Assembly: GCA_031835245.1 (NCBI GenBank)
Contig: JAVKOQ010000202.1
Span: forward strand, 30,689 to 94,688
Reading direction: 5' to 3'
DNA length: 64,000 bases
From: Balamuthia mandrillaris
Lineage: Eukaryota > Discosea > Longamoebia > Balamuthiidae
Position 1 is the first letter of the stretch, and each line of letters starts with the position of its first letter. The position numbers were made by a program, and so were the translations under genes. The notes beneath the pieces were generated by a model. It worked only from the letters and a program-made list of their open reading frames with translations. It was not told the DNA's origin and ran no database searches. This document shows, piece by piece, positions 1 through 11,394 of the stretch.

Positions 1-552
1 TGCTCATGTCTGGTGCTGTAGCGCTTGGACTTGCGTTTGGAGTCTCCTCTGCCTCTAGAATTTGCCATGGCCTCTTCGTGCTGCTTCAGGGCCACTCGGT
101 CCATCTCTCTCTTCCTGCGCACGTTCTTGATCACACGCCATGTCAAACAGGTGCTGAGGGCCGCCACAAAGATGATACACGCTAGGGTGATGATAACGAT
201 CTCTGCTATTTCTCTGCCTGTCACTATTGTTTTTTTTGTTTTTTTTTGTTTTTTTTGCGCGTTTTATTTTTTGCGAGTTTGTTATGTTGTGTTATTGTTT
301 GTTGTTTGTTGTTTTGTTGTTTGTTTTTTGTTTTTTTGTATTTTTTTTTTTAAATGAAAAACAAAAAAATGGTCAAAATTGTCGTCATCTTTTTTTAAAA
401 AAATAAAATAAAAATAAATGGAGAGAGATAGAAAACAAACTTGCAAATGCAGGAGAAGGGCCACATAAAAATACAAGAACTGCCACAAGAAAGGCAGACA
501 ATCTGGTCGACGAAGAAGCTGAAGTTGGTGTAACTCTGCGTCGTCCCTCCAT
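1..552 (-). CDS. small single-pass membrane protein with signal peptide (3' end off window)
   Basis: I built this gene from two exons. Exon 1 (552-441) starts at an ATG and encodes a Ser/Arg-rich lead, then a hydrophobic stretch (AFLVAVLVFLCG) and a small-residue region (PSPAFA) that looks like a secretory signal with a signal-peptidase site. Exon 2 (223 to beyond 1) joins in phase and encodes a second hydrophobic stretch (EIVIITLACIIFVAALSTC) followed by a charged Arg/Lys/Glu-rich tail. The intron (440-224) is T/A-rich with GT and AG ends. The predicted form is a short type I membrane protein with almost no ectodomain and a basic cytoplasmic tail. I do not recognise a family. The 3' end lies left of the window. 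The ATG is the first in frame after a stop. Confidence 0.5.
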
Positions 553-917
553 CTTTTGTTACGTGACTGTTTTGTTTGGGGGTGCACCGTTTTGATTTTT
601 TTTAAAAAAAATGTTTTTGCCAGCCAAATCAAAACAGGCACTGCGGTGGACCAAAAGGCCAAAGCGAACCGTTTCCTCCGCTGAACTGCGTTTCCTCTTT
701 CGTTATTTCTGTTCCTCTGCTTCAAATAACAGGCTAATTTCTTTCTTTTGCAATTTGATACGTAACACATATCTTTAAATGGAAAAATACACGTGTACAT
801 TCCATATTAGTTCCAGATCGCTGTCATTTTTGTCGACATTCACAACAATATCGAAATGCAACAAAAATTATCAAAAAAATTGAAATTTTTGAACGGAAAG
901 AAAGAAAGAACACAATT
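553..917. other. intergenic, no gene seen
   Basis: AT-rich spacer between two minus-strand genes. It must hold the 3' UTR of the ABCG gene and the promoter of the membrane-protein gene. Open frames here have no coding character. Confidence 0.6.
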
Positions 918-3706
918 CTAAGATTTGCCCACTTTGACGAATCGCAGGACGAGGAACTGGATAAACCGGAAGAGGAAGAGCATCACCAACATGAGGATAA
1001 AGTTGACGCCGATGCTGAGCTTATCAAACTCTGACTGGGCCAACAGGTCGTCTCCCGTCGGATAGGTACACAAGGGCTCACATTGCAACCCTATTTGTGT
1101 TATTTTTTTGTCAATCGGGTGAATAGCATTATTAGCAAAGAAGACATCAACAGGGAAAAAAAAACATATGTTAACGGTACCAAGAGTACTAGGATCCACC
1201 GTAGTTCCGTTATACACAAACTCCTGTCCTGCTACCAAGTCACAGTCTCCCTCCTCCGTCTCGCAATCCAGATCCCTTCCCGCAAACTCGTTGATACACA
1301 GAATGTCAAATGCGTATCTGGGAAACGAAATGGAGCCCACCCACTCGTACCAGGGCCGCTGATTGCCGTTAGAGACAAGGAATCCTGTAGACAACATCCA
1401 CACGAGGAAGGCCAACGAGGCCAACAGGTTGGTGATCTGAAAGTTGGGGATGAGGGCTCCAATTGCAAAGCCCAAAGACTCTGCCACGATAGCCAAGAGG
1501 AGGAGCGTGGCAAAGTAGATGAGGAAGTGATGGAAACCGTCCGTGCGAAGGCCAAACGTCCAGTAGGTGACCACGCTGTAGAGGGCGCTATTGGCGACTT
1601 GGACGGGGAGAGTGCTTATAGAGGTGGCTAAGAAGAACGAGAAGGTACTGTACATTCCGTTGGCTCGTTCTCGATTGAACACAGCCCGTTCTCGGGGATC
1701 TGTTTTGTTGTTTAGTTTTTGTTCCGCACGGAAGATGAGAAAGAGAGAGAGAGATATGCATACATATGGCAAGAACAGAGAAGAGGGAAACGAAAATGAG
1801 AATCAGGACGCTAAAGAACAAAGCACCAAGTTTGTCCTGAATGCCACTGAGGTCGTCATCCATTCTGAAGAAACTTATAGATAGGAAGAGGCCTGTGTGG
1901 AGGGTTCAATTCACGTGAGTTTAAACAAAAAGAAAAGAGAAAATGCTTCTGAGAAGTGTAATACCAATAACAAGCGCTTGCCCAACCTCGGTGAAGAAGA
2001 ACAAAGGGTCTCTGTAGTTGTTCCGCAAGGCACGAAGAAGCAACACTCCCACCTGAAGAAAGAATTTGAGCATGTACATGCCAATTCCTCCTTTGGCTTC
2101 TTCATTATATTCTGAGCTGCTTCCTCCGCCTTCGCCAACAGGTTTTGTGTTTTCAATTATTTCTTTCTCTTTGCTTTTTTCAGGGTTTGTGCTGTCATCC
2201 GATGCTCTAATATTTGTTTCCTGGTGAAGTGTGAAAAAAAAACGTTACCAAGAGGTTTAGAAGAATGTAAGAGCAGCAGAACAAAGAACGAGGAACTTAC
2301 AGAAGCTGTAAGTTTGGACTTGGATCTCCAGTGATGCCACCGTTTTGTGTGGGCCTGCGGAACGGGCAGCTGGGAAGCAAGATACTTGACGAGGTTATCA
2401 TTATAGCTTGAATTCTCATAGGCGTCCACCAGCAAGGTGCTTCCTTTCTTTTCCTCTCTTTTTATAACATCCACTGTTTTTGTAATTGTTCACATGGTGA
2501 GACATAACGGACAGAAGAGAGCAGAGAAGAAAGACCATACGAAAATAGTCAGGCGGATTGCGAAAACGAGGACACTTGAACCCTAGAGAAGCAAAGTAAT
2601 CCACTGCTTTGTTGGCCGCTCCAAAGTAGACGGTCTTGCCTTGCGACAACAGCAGCAGCTTATCAAACTTTTGAAAGATCTCAAAGCGCGGCTGATGGAT
2701 GGTGCAGATGACCGTCCGTCCTTTCTTCTCGGTGAGATTCTTGAGAGTCTGCACCAACGACATGGAAATGGAGCTGTCCAATCCTGTGGTGGGTTCGTCC
2801 AAGAATATCAATCCAGGATCCGTCAGTAAGCCTACCGCCACGCTCAACCGTTTCTTCTCTCCTCCAGAGATGCCACGCAGGACGTCATCCCCGACTTTGC
2901 TCTTGAAGCACCTACGCATGTCCAACTCGTCGACAATGTCCTCGATGACAGCCTTCTTCTGGGCATAGGGCATGGTCGGAGGGAGGCGCAGCATGGCGGC
3001 GTAGAAGAGGGTCTCCTCCACGGTGGCAGTGCCCATGAAGATGTCCTCCTGCTGCACGTAAGTCACTGTGCGATAGAAGGCAGGGTCCGGGGTGCGTCCG
3101 TTGAAGCAGATGCTGCCTTTCACCTCACCAGCTTTCAGACGACCGGCCAAAGCATCCAACAATGTCGTCTTTCCAGCACCTTTTCCGAGTGACAAGAGAT
3201 AAGTGTGAGAAAAGAGAGAAAGAGAAGGAGAAGGAGCAAGAAAAGTTACCAGAAGGACCCATGATGGCGAGCATTTCTCCAGGGTTCACGTAGCCACTGA
3301 CGTTATCCAACAAACGTCTGGTCGCTTTACGCTCCTTGCCGAAACAAAGCCACCCCTTCTCGCTGCTGCTATCCCCTTCGCCACCTCCGTCCTTCTCTTT
3401 CGCTCCGACCTGCCTCAGCTCGGTGCCATCCTTGTCTTCCTCGTCCTCCGCCTCTGCTTTGCTCTTCTTCTTCTTCTGTTTCTTGCTCTTTTTCCTCTTG
3501 ACCAAAATATCGTAGCAAACGCTGTGGAACTGCAGGCCCACGCTCTTGTTCCGGTAGATGACCGTGGGACGGGAGGGAAGAGAGGGCTTGGTGGTCCGCC
3601 TGGGCAGAGCCGTCTCGTCTTCCGTGGTGGAGGCGGTGGAGGAGTGTGAGTGCTCCTCCTCTATGCTGCTATCACCGGAACTGGAGTCTGTGGACTCTCG
3701 TGTCAT
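918..3706 (-). CDS. ABCG-family half-transporter (ABC transporter G)
   Basis: Seven exons join in phase to about 781 residues: 3706-3250, 3179-2541, 2473-2301, 2220-1965, 1892-1764, 1699-1181 and 1090-918. Order is typical of ABCG half-transporters: acidic Ser-rich N-terminus, ATPase domain, then about six membrane segments. Walker A (GPSG/AGKTT) is split by the first intron. The signature GISGGEKKR, Walker B (LIFLDEPTTGLD) and the H-loop (TIHQP) are intact, so the ATPase should be active. The membrane half keeps the family features RAVFNRERANGMY and the SGIQD.LGALFF segment, followed by an extracellular Cys-rich loop (DCETEEGDCD). The ATG at 3706 begins the only long in-frame N-terminus. It probably dimerises and exports lipids or other hydrophobic molecules; the substrate cannot be read from sequence. 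A Lys/Glu-rich insert lies before the ATPase. Confidence 0.93.
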
Positions 3707-4067
3707 CTCTTGGGTTCTTTGTTGCTGCTGTCGTTGTGGCTTACCGGTACAGTGTGAGCGTCGTCGTCGTCGTCGTCGTCGTTGTTGTTGTGTGGTGTGC
3801 GGGAAAGAGAGAGGAAGGTGAGTGTTCTCTCTCCTTTTTTTTATTGGAGTCTTCTTTCTCGCATCGGCAGGATTATTCCCTAAATTATTGTGAATATTTT
3901 ACCAAAAAAGGAAATTATTCGATGCGTTATTTTGACGATTCGTGAATGTATCGCATATTTTTGGTCCTATCGGATGTTTTTTTACTATAACCTCCGATTC
4001 TTCTCCGGAGATCATCTGGCGAGAATTCGAGCATTCGAGAGAAGCACCATCATCATCATCATGTTCA
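3707..4067. promoter_or_regulatory. putative shared promoter region
   Basis: About 360 bp between the ABCG start (-) and a possible gene start (+). It holds a run of GTC/GTT triplets near 3760-3790 and an AT-rich core with no convincing open frame. I see no clear TATA box; the assignment as a divergent promoter rests on position only. Confidence 0.3.
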
Positions 4068-4278
4068 ATGAAGATCCAAGGCGTCCTGTTCCTCTCGCTA
4101 CTTCTTGGGATGCTGGATGTTGCGCCAGAAGGTAGACATAATTATTGAGCAGACGTGGTGGCTTGGTTCTGTGTGCTCCTGCGGGTTCGACTGCTGCAAC
4201 ACGCAGAGGTCCTCCCACAGGATCACCGGATTTAACGCATTTAGCCCATTGTGCTCGCCGTCATCTCTGTTGGTAGCT

Positions 4279-4313
<35 letters not shown>

Positions 4314-4794
4314 GTTTAACTCACGCTTCATAAAGAGGAGAGACGTGTTGTTTAGACGTAAACAGCAGATAACCTTTCGTTGAGCAGGTTGCACTATTCT
4401 CCTTCGCACCGGTCAACCTGCGGCCTCGATTGGTTTCATTGTTGTGTTTTCTGTCGTTGTTCGCTCTCTATTTTTTTTCTGATCGCTGCGCAAAGGAAGA
4501 AAGCTAGCTAAGCTGGAGTTGAAAAGGAAAAAAACAGTTGAATGAAGTCAAAACCTCCGCGCTAACCTGGGTGCCATGGACCCCGCCGGAAGTGCTCAAT
4601 TTTCCTCTTCCGTCCTTCTCTTTCTCAAAGGCAAGGAATTTGGAAATGATTTACCATTTCAAGTTCGCCGTTTGGAAACAGCCTTCCTGGAATTTTCTGA
4701 CACGAGCGACCCGGTCGTAGAATCTCCCCCATCGGAGGCGGTAAACACACAGAGATTAGAAGTTTCGGGGATCGCCATCGAGTTTCAAAAGTAA
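4068..4794 (+). CDS. possible secreted protein, four exons, unrecognised
   Basis: A tentative model: exons 4068-4131, 4221-4272, 4388-4432 and 4548-4794 join with GT-AG ends and matching phases to about 135 residues. It starts with a clear signal-like segment (MKIQGVLFLSLLLGML), then a Cys/His-rich stretch (CARRHLCWLHYSPSH), then a region without recognisable domains ending at a TAA. The consistent phases and CT-rich second intron (near 4285-4310) argue for a real gene, but the exons are short and the match could be chance. Open frames continue to about 5050 and could extend the protein only if a 25-nt intron at 4790 were spliced, which is shorter than any other intron here. Confidence 0.35.
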
Positions 4795-5328
4795 GCGCAG
4801 GATTAATCATTGCAGGCTTTCCAAATACGTGCTCATCGATCTGCCTCATTCGGAAAGTTTAATCCATTTTTTCCTTTTCATGCCTTTATTTTCCCGAATA
4901 CCTACAGATATGGAAAATTGTGACCCTTATGCATCCTGTTGCCTGGGATACATCCTTGCCAATTTGCTTGAATTTTCAAGGGTACCTCCTGGAGTCATCA
5001 GAATTCCACTTTTGGAAGAACTGGTGGGAAAAGGAGGGACAGGTATTGCCCGTTCCGACTTTTTTTTTTTGTTTTCCTGTTGTTTTCTCATCATTTCGTG
5101 TCCATTCGCTCCACGTTGAATACAAACCCCCGGAGTTGTTTGAAAGGAGCATCGGTCGGGCCTGCCATCATCATCGGCCGTTTTTCTTGTTTTTTGGGGT
5201 TTTCTTCAGCTTGATAAACCATCATGCAAAACTTTGCTTCACCTCCTCTCTCCGCTCCATTTTTGTTATTCCTTGCCAACGATCAACAGCGCCGCCAAGA
5301 GCCTCTCCACCCACAAACTGTCTTTGCC
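4795..5328. other. intergenic or unresolved coding
   Basis: Contains a CT/T-rich stretch ending in an acceptor-like site at 4908 and an open frame to about 5043 with a hydrophobic segment (CCLGYILANLLEF). I could not connect it convincingly to the gene on either side. Confidence 0.3.
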
Positions 5329-5751
5329 ATGGCGCGAAAAGAGGAACAGACCCTGCCTCCCCAGGAGGACCAAACCATCCTTGAGCACCGCGAAGACGAT
5401 GACGACGATGGTCAAGAGGTGGACCGCATGAACGAAGAAGAGCAAGAATGGGATGAGAGCTCCCTCCACAGCAACAACACCTCCTCGTCGTCAGCTCAGG
5501 GTGGAATACAGCTGGGAACTTCCTCCTTGGAGGAGATCATAAGCCACGCCCATTTCATCATGCAGCAGGCGCAGCGGGGCATGCTCCACCCATTGGCCGA
5601 TGAGGACTTTCGGGAGATGGAGCTGCGGCTGCAGGCCATGCGGGACATAGGCTTGCGGTTTCATGGGAGGCTTGGGGCTGGTGTTTCTTCCCCCGCCGAG
5701 GAAGGAGATATTTACGATGAGGAGGAGGATGCCCCACGACGAAACGAGTGA
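5329..5751 (+). CDS. small acidic protein, unrecognised
   Basis: A single-exon frame of about 140 residues from an ATG in good context (gccATGg). The frame is open upstream to an ATG at 5224, but that portion is T/C-rich and looks untranslated. The protein is very acidic: an Asp run, a Ser run (near residue 55), an amphipathic stretch (SLEEIISHAHFIMQQA) and an acidic tail (DEEEDAPRRNE). No domain is recognised. T-rich sequence follows the stop, as expected for a 3' UTR here. The composition suggests a disordered protein with one helix. Confidence 0.5.
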   Translation: MARKEEQTLPPQEDQTILEHREDDDDDGQEVDRMNEEEQEWDESSLHSNNTSSSSAQGGIQLGTSSLEEIISHAHFIMQQAQRGMLHPLADEDFREMELRLQAMRDIGLRFHGRLGAGVSSPAEEGDIYDEEEDAPRRNE

Positions 5752-6199
5752 AACGCGTTTCCTCTTCTTTCGCTCTTCTTTTTTTTTGTTTATCGGTTTT
5801 TTATTATTATTATTTGTTTTCTTATTTTTTGTTTTTGGTGTTATTGTTATATTTGTACACAAGTTTTGGCACATAAAAGAAAAGAAAGGCTGCGCATTGC
5901 TTTATGCTTTTACACAGACTCATGTTCTCTCCTCCACGTAGAAACGCTGCTGCCTTTATCTTAGAAAAGAATGGAAAGAAAACTGAAAGGAAAGTTAGCA
6001 CGTGATCCGCTGTCAACAAATTTATGAGTTCTGCAGTCGTTATGCTCATTTTGTTCAGAAATTATGTTGTTGTGCACGCTTTTAACTCAAAATGTCTACA
6101 ATTTCTTCAGTTTTGTCGTCAAAAATCATTAACCTGTACAATTTGTGCAGTTTTGTTGCTCCGATTGTCCACCACCGTTTGGATTGAAAAGAAAGAAAG
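5752..6199. other. intergenic, no gene seen
   Basis: T-rich 3' flank of the acidic-protein gene followed by the promoter of the rhodanese gene. Nothing else is supported. Confidence 0.6.
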
Positions 6200-7491
6200 A
6201 TGGAGAGAGAGGAGAGGTATCTCAACGTGGCGGCCTACAAGTTTGTGGCGCTGAGCCTCGAGCGACAGGAACAGGTCCGGTTGCTTCTCAAAGCGTGGTG
6301 CAAAGAAAATAATCTCAAAGGGACGATCTACATCGCGGCGGAGGGCTTCAATTGCTTTCTGGCCGGGAGGGAGGAGGACCTCCGCCGCTTTCAACGCGCG
6401 GTGGCTGACTCTTTGCCAGAGGCCGAAGGGTTGGAGTACAAGGAGAGCTGGGCGTCCATCCTCCCCTTTGAGCGACTCACGGTGAGAAAGAAGAAGGAGA
6501 TCATAGCTCTGGGAGTGGAGGACCTGACTCTCCCTTTCTTTGGTACCTGCCCATGCTGCCTCCTCTTGGTCCTTTCTTTCTTTTGCTCGTTTCTACTCTA
6601 TAGTTCTGCTCTCTGCTCTCTGCTCTCTGCTCTCTCCTCCGTCCTCTCTCCTCTCATGTCGTTTCTCCTGTCTAATTCTTCCGTTCAAAAAACCTCAGAA
6701 GAGCAAGCAGGTGACAAAGAGGAGGTGGCACCACATCTTCCTCCCGAAGAGTTTGCCAAGTGGTTGAAGGAAGGCAAGGACATGCTGATCCTGGATACCA
6801 GAAATACCTACGAGACTCGCGTCGGCACGTTCGCCAACAGCATCACACTCGACATTGAAACCTTTCGTGACTTTCCTTCCGCCATGCAACGCTTCATCGA
6901 AGAGCAAAACTGCAAAAACAACAAGACAACGACGACAACAAAAGAGAAACAAGAGATAGAACCGAAAGCAGAAGAGACAGAGGAGACAGCAGAAAGCAAA
7001 GACATTAGAGAGAAACCGGTCGTGATGTTTTGTACGGGAGGAGTGAGATGCGAGAAGGCGGGCCCGTTGTTGCAGAAGAAAATGGGCTTCAAGCAGGTCT
7101 ATCAACTGGACGGTGGCATCTTGAAGTACTTTGAGAAGATTGGTAAGAGCAACCGTTCCTGTTGTTGTTTTTCTGTCTCTGTTCCTTCGGCTTCCACACT
7201 CACTCTTTTATTTTTTTATGAAAACGAATGAATGTAGGAGGAGACTTTTACGAAGGCGATTGTTATGTGTTTGACAAACGCTTGGCGTTGACGCCGCAGC
7301 TCGCGCCGCGAGAGGACCTCGCCCAATGCCAAACGTGTCGCAACCCGCTGACGAGCGAGGACCGCCAGTCGCCGTTGTACAAACCTCCTCACTCTTGCCC
7401 GTATTGTCCTCCTGGGTCTTCTTCTTCCTCTTCTTCTTCTCCTTATTCTTCTCCTTCTTGTTCTTCTTCTTCTCCTCAAGTTGAAGAATAA
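6200..7491 (+). CDS. rhodanese-domain protein of the TrhO / UPF0176 family
   Basis: Three exons (6200-6542, 6699-7142, 7238-7491) give about 346 residues. Domain order matches TrhO: an N-terminal acylphosphatase-like part (KGTIYIAAEGFN, then VRKKKEIIALG), a rhodanese domain with the boundary motif ILDTRNTYETRVGTF, the active-site loop CTGGVRCEKA with catalytic Cys, and the distal QLDGGILKY. The C-terminus carries the usual Cys pairs (CQTC, CPYC) that may bind metal. Bacterial TrhO makes 5-hydroxyuridine at position 34 of tRNA; eukaryotic relatives (TSTD2-like) are less studied, so substrate here is inferred. Oddities are a Lys/Glu/Thr-rich insert inside the rhodanese domain (around residue 190-225) and a Ser run before the C-terminal end. 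The intron at 6543-6698 is full of CTCTG-type repeats. Confidence 0.9.
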
Positions 7492-7900
7492 AAAACAAAG
7501 CATAAATAAAATAAAATAAAATAAAATAAAAATAAAAATAAAAAAATACACAACAAATACTGCAGCATTACTGCTCAAAAATTGAAGGATCTGTGACCAA
7601 TTCCAACTTTTCGCCCAACAAAAAAATTTGTTCCTCGCATTGTAGCCTCACCATCTATCAAAGTCTGCATGACGTCACCCCCAGTGCACCAAAATCAATG
7701 TCGAATTTGATGTCGTCAGCCTCCCCCTTGAACTTTGGGAGAGGGCAGTTCATGTCCAGCCTCCTCTCTCGAAGCAAAAAAAAAGAAAAGGAGAAACAAA
7801 AAGAAGAAGAAGCAGAAGAACAGGAAAGGGCCCTCTATTCTTCCCCCCTTTCTTTTTTTTTCCCTCCTCCGACCTTTTTTTGTTGTGGTGCCTGAGCAAA
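7492..7900. other. intergenic with AAAAT repeats and a possible minus-strand terminal exon
   Basis: 7505-7545 is an AAAAT/AAATA simple repeat next to the rhodanese stop. On the minus strand, about 7780-7665 reads as a plausible last exon (a frame with KFKGEADDIKFDIDFGALG, preceded by a polypyrimidine tract and AG). I could not find upstream exons, so no gene is called. Confidence 0.3.
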
Positions 7901-9272
7901 ATGGAGAAGACAGCAAAGAAAGGATTAACGCAGGTTTGGTTTTTTTTTTCAAACGAAATATATATTTTTTTTTTCCATCATGCATTCATCTTTGTCAGAC
8001 AAAGTTGATTTGTTTTAAAACAAATATTATATACACAGGTCCTTCTTTTCTGATTTTTTTTTTTTGGTGTCGTTGTTGTATGTGGTTTCCTTCAGATTCG
8101 AACTCTGGTCTCTGGAGACAAACGCCGTGTTCGCGATGAGACGTTAGACCTTGACCTTGATTTCACATGTACCTTTTTTTTAAAACAAATTTCTAGCTCC
8201 TCCTCGTGCTCTCTCTATGCTTCCCTCGTCTTTCTTCTCTTTTCTCTACTCACTTCTTTCTGCTTCATTCTTTGTTCTTCACTCCGCTCTTTCTCTGCTT
8301 CTTATTTGCTTCTTTGCTTCTTATCCTCAAACAATCACAACAAACCGAACCACCAGATGTAGCGCCTCGTATAATAGCGATGGGTTTCCCAGCGGAGGCT
8401 CTGTTGGAGCAAGCCTACCGCAACCGCATCGAAGAGGTCAGCATGTACCTTGAGCGAGAGCACGCTGGCCATTATCTGGTCTTCAACACCTCCGAAAAGC
8501 ATTACGACCCTAATCATTTTCGTAATCATGTTCGTTTCTCTCTTCTCTTCTCTTCTCTTCTCTTCTCTTCTCTTCTTTCTCTTCTCTTCTCTTCTCTTCT
8601 CTTCTCTTCTCTTCTCTTCTCTTCTCTTCTCTTCTCTTCTCTTCTCTTCTCTTCTCTTCTCTTCTCTTCTCTCCCTCGTATTCTCTGCCTCTGCCTCTCC
8701 CTCTCCTCTGTCTCTTCTCCTATCTCTCGTTCTGCTTCTCCCATTCCTTCTTGGCAAAACTAACAAATGAATTAAAGGTTGTATTTATCGGATGGCCAGA
8801 CCACCACGCACCTCCGCTGCATAGACAGCTGCGCCTCTGCGAGAGAATGCTGGATTGGTTGGAGGGAGACTCCAGAAACACGGCAGTGGTCCACTGCAAG
8901 GCAGGCAAAGGCAGAACAGGCACTGCCATCTCCTCCTATTTTCTCTATTGTGGAATGTATGACCATCCAGCGGAGGCCATGTATCATTTTGCCATAAAGC
9001 GGAGCGCCTCAGCTAATGGTGTTACGGTTCCTTCTCAGATCAGGTCTGTTCTTTCTTCTCTTTCTCTTCTTCTTTCTCTTGTCGTTTCCTTTTTTTAAAA
9101 TTTCTGCCATAACTCATTTCTATTTTGTTTTTCGCTTCAACCCTGAAAGATACGTAAAGTACCTCAGCAAGTTACTCAAAGGCAAAATGCCAACTCAAGT
9201 TTTGAGAACACCAAGACAACTTTATATTACTGTAACCTTTCTATTGCTTTTCTTCTATCTTCTAGCTTCTTT

Positions 9273-9309
<37 letters not shown>

Positions 9310-11247
9310 GCTCCTTCTCCTTCTCTTAGTGCATGTTGTGTTTTTACTAATGGAGGGAAAAATATTAAGAAAATAATCTTGGAGCCAATAGCAGATGTTG
9401 ACATGGTAAAAGGAGGTATATTTCCGCGAGTGGAAGTCTTATATATGGATCCATTGAAGGCCATTCATATTCCGATCTGTATGATAAAGGCCGGACGACG
9501 GTATAAGTCAAAATGGGACAGAAACGTTGTTATAGACATGGAGAGGGTGTTGGTGGAAGGAGACATCCTCATCCGCATTTTCAATAAGCGAGATCTCATC
9601 GTCGGCACTGATATGCAACTTCTGTTCAAGTTAGCTTCTTTCTCTCGTTCTCTATTTCCTTGTTGTTTTCTTTCCATCGTTTCTTTGATTCTAAGCCCCT
9701 TTTTCAAACAACTGAAAACAAACAGGTATGCTTTTCATACTTCGTTTATTCGCTCCAACATGGTGCTAGAGTGCCCTTACTCTGCACTAGACGGACCAGG
9801 AGCTGGCAGATTAAAGAACAAGTCTTTTCCAGAAGGCTTCGTGGTGAGGACTTTCTTCGAGGACGCCTCTCGTTGCGGTATTCCTCCCAAACATCCTCTT
9901 AAGAGCGAAAGATACAAACACGAGACAAGCGAGTTTCAATCGTGGAGAGCGGCGAGGCTCGCTGAGAACGCAAAGCTTGACGGAGAGACTTTGGTTGGTA
10001 GGAACGTGTGGCGCGTTAAGGGTCAAAGAAGAAGCAAAAAGGAATCATCATTTGCCCCTTCTCCAATCGCTCCTACTTTTGATGAGAATGAGTGGGATGG
10101 TTATGATGCCGATGACTATGATTCAGCCGCCATCAACCAAGTGAATGACTTTGGCTACAGACGCAATGAAGGAGAGTTTGCAGAGAAAGCTGTGGAAGAA
10201 GCCGTTCGTCTCTCTCGCTTGGAAGAGGAGAGAAGAAGAAACGAGGCAGAGCAGCTATTTGATGCACTGGTCATTTCTTCTCGTACAGGAGGTAGCTCTT
10301 CTCCTATACAAAACGGCAGTGGCCTGCATCACTCTGCTCCACCTCCGAAACATATTCCTCCGGCTTCTGCTCCTTCCGCCTCTGCTTCCTTCAATCCATT
10401 CTTAGATGAAACGACACCATCCCCTTTTCATTATCCTCATTCTCATCAACCTTCATCTTCTCCTGCTTTGTTGGATAGTTATCAACACCGACAACAACAA
10501 CCGCATGCCTCCAAAGTCTATCCCGGTCCGATGCCCACGTTAGTTCCGCCGCCGAGTGCTGCTCACTCTCGCCCTCAGCGATCTCGTTCAGCTCCACCAG
10601 CTGCTTTGGATGGTCAGCTGGTTTCCCTTCCATCTGCCACAACAAATGCTTTGTCTCCTCGTAGCCAACAGCTACAACAACAACAACTTCATTCTTCTCC
10701 TTCGCCACCTTTATCTCACTCCACTTCTTCCTTTACTCCATCGTCATCCTCATCACCGTCATCTGCTACCTCGGCTGCTGCTTACTTAGACGTCCTGTCT
10801 ACAATTCAGTTTCCTTCGCCTTCTCCTTCCTCCTCTGTTTCTCCTTCTCCTTCTCACCATCAAGCTTACTATACTAGCTCCTCTAATGGTGCTTCTTATT
10901 CTCCCGCTTCACAGCAACATTCGTATCCTACTCGCTCCTCTTCTCAGCCACCGCAACACCTTTACTCTCTACAGCACCAACCCCAACATCAGCAGTCGTA
11001 CTCGCAGCCACCTCAACATGCTTACTCCCAACCACAACTACACTATCCGCAGCAACACCAACAAAACTATCAACAACAATACCAACCAACAAACAATAAT
11101 AGCAGCCACAACACTCTTGACCACTCGTTCAGTGGAACACAGAACCATCGAACGCTTCCTCCTGTCCCAGTTGTCACCAACAACAACAATGCATCATCTT
11201 CTTCCTCTTCCTCTTCCTCTTATTCTTCTTCCTATCATCGAACGTAA
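7901..11247 (+). CDS. pten: PTEN-type phosphatidylinositol 3-phosphatase with long disordered tail
   Basis: Seven exons (7901-7933, 8096-8168, 8357-8529, 8778-9043, 9150-9231, 9370-9629, 9726-11247) join in phase to about 802 residues. The N-terminus carries the lipid-binding motif DKRR followed by LDLDLDFTYVAP, then IIAMGFPAE as in PTEN. The P-loop HCKAGKGRTG (8892-8921) is identical to the PTEN active site with its two basic residues, so 3-phosphatase activity on PIP3 is expected at the plasma membrane. The TI-loop equivalent GVTVPSQIRYV follows. A diverged C2 domain spans about residues 190-330 (KAIHIPICMIKAG, RIFNKRDLIVG). The last 450 residues are Pro/Ser/Gln/His low complexity, much longer than the human tail. 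The first exon is short and least certain. The fourth intron position holds a CTCTT satellite. Confidence 0.92.
8533..8685 (+). repeat. TCTTC/TCTCT satellite inside a PTEN intron
   Basis: About 150 bp of near-perfect 5-bp TCTCT/TTCTC units filling most of the intron 8530-8777. It makes spurious Ser/Leu and Glu/Arg open frames on both strands. Confidence 0.85.
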
Positions 11248-11394
11248 GCATTGTGGTTACGCTTACTCGCATAAGTATGATAAAGTTATTTTTTTCTTCT
11301 TTACATCAAACGTTTTTTTTTTTTTTTGCAACTTACAAAAAAACAAAATACACAAAACAAAATACAACAAAAAATAAAGAAAACCAAAGTAGCT

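Noticed and set aside
282-800. 172-codon minus-strand frame near the left edge
   Set aside because: A different frame across the same stretch gives a signal peptide and an in-phase splice to a membrane exon; this frame is Lys/Asn/Phe-rich and covers the intron.
4789-5050. Extension of the possible secreted protein through a 25-nt intron
   Set aside because: All confirmed introns in the window are about 60 nt or longer; the extension is in phase but not credible without transcript data.
8526-8770. Ser/Leu-rich and Glu/Arg-rich frames over the TCTTC satellite
   Set aside because: The satellite lies inside a PTEN intron whose removal restores the PTEN fold.
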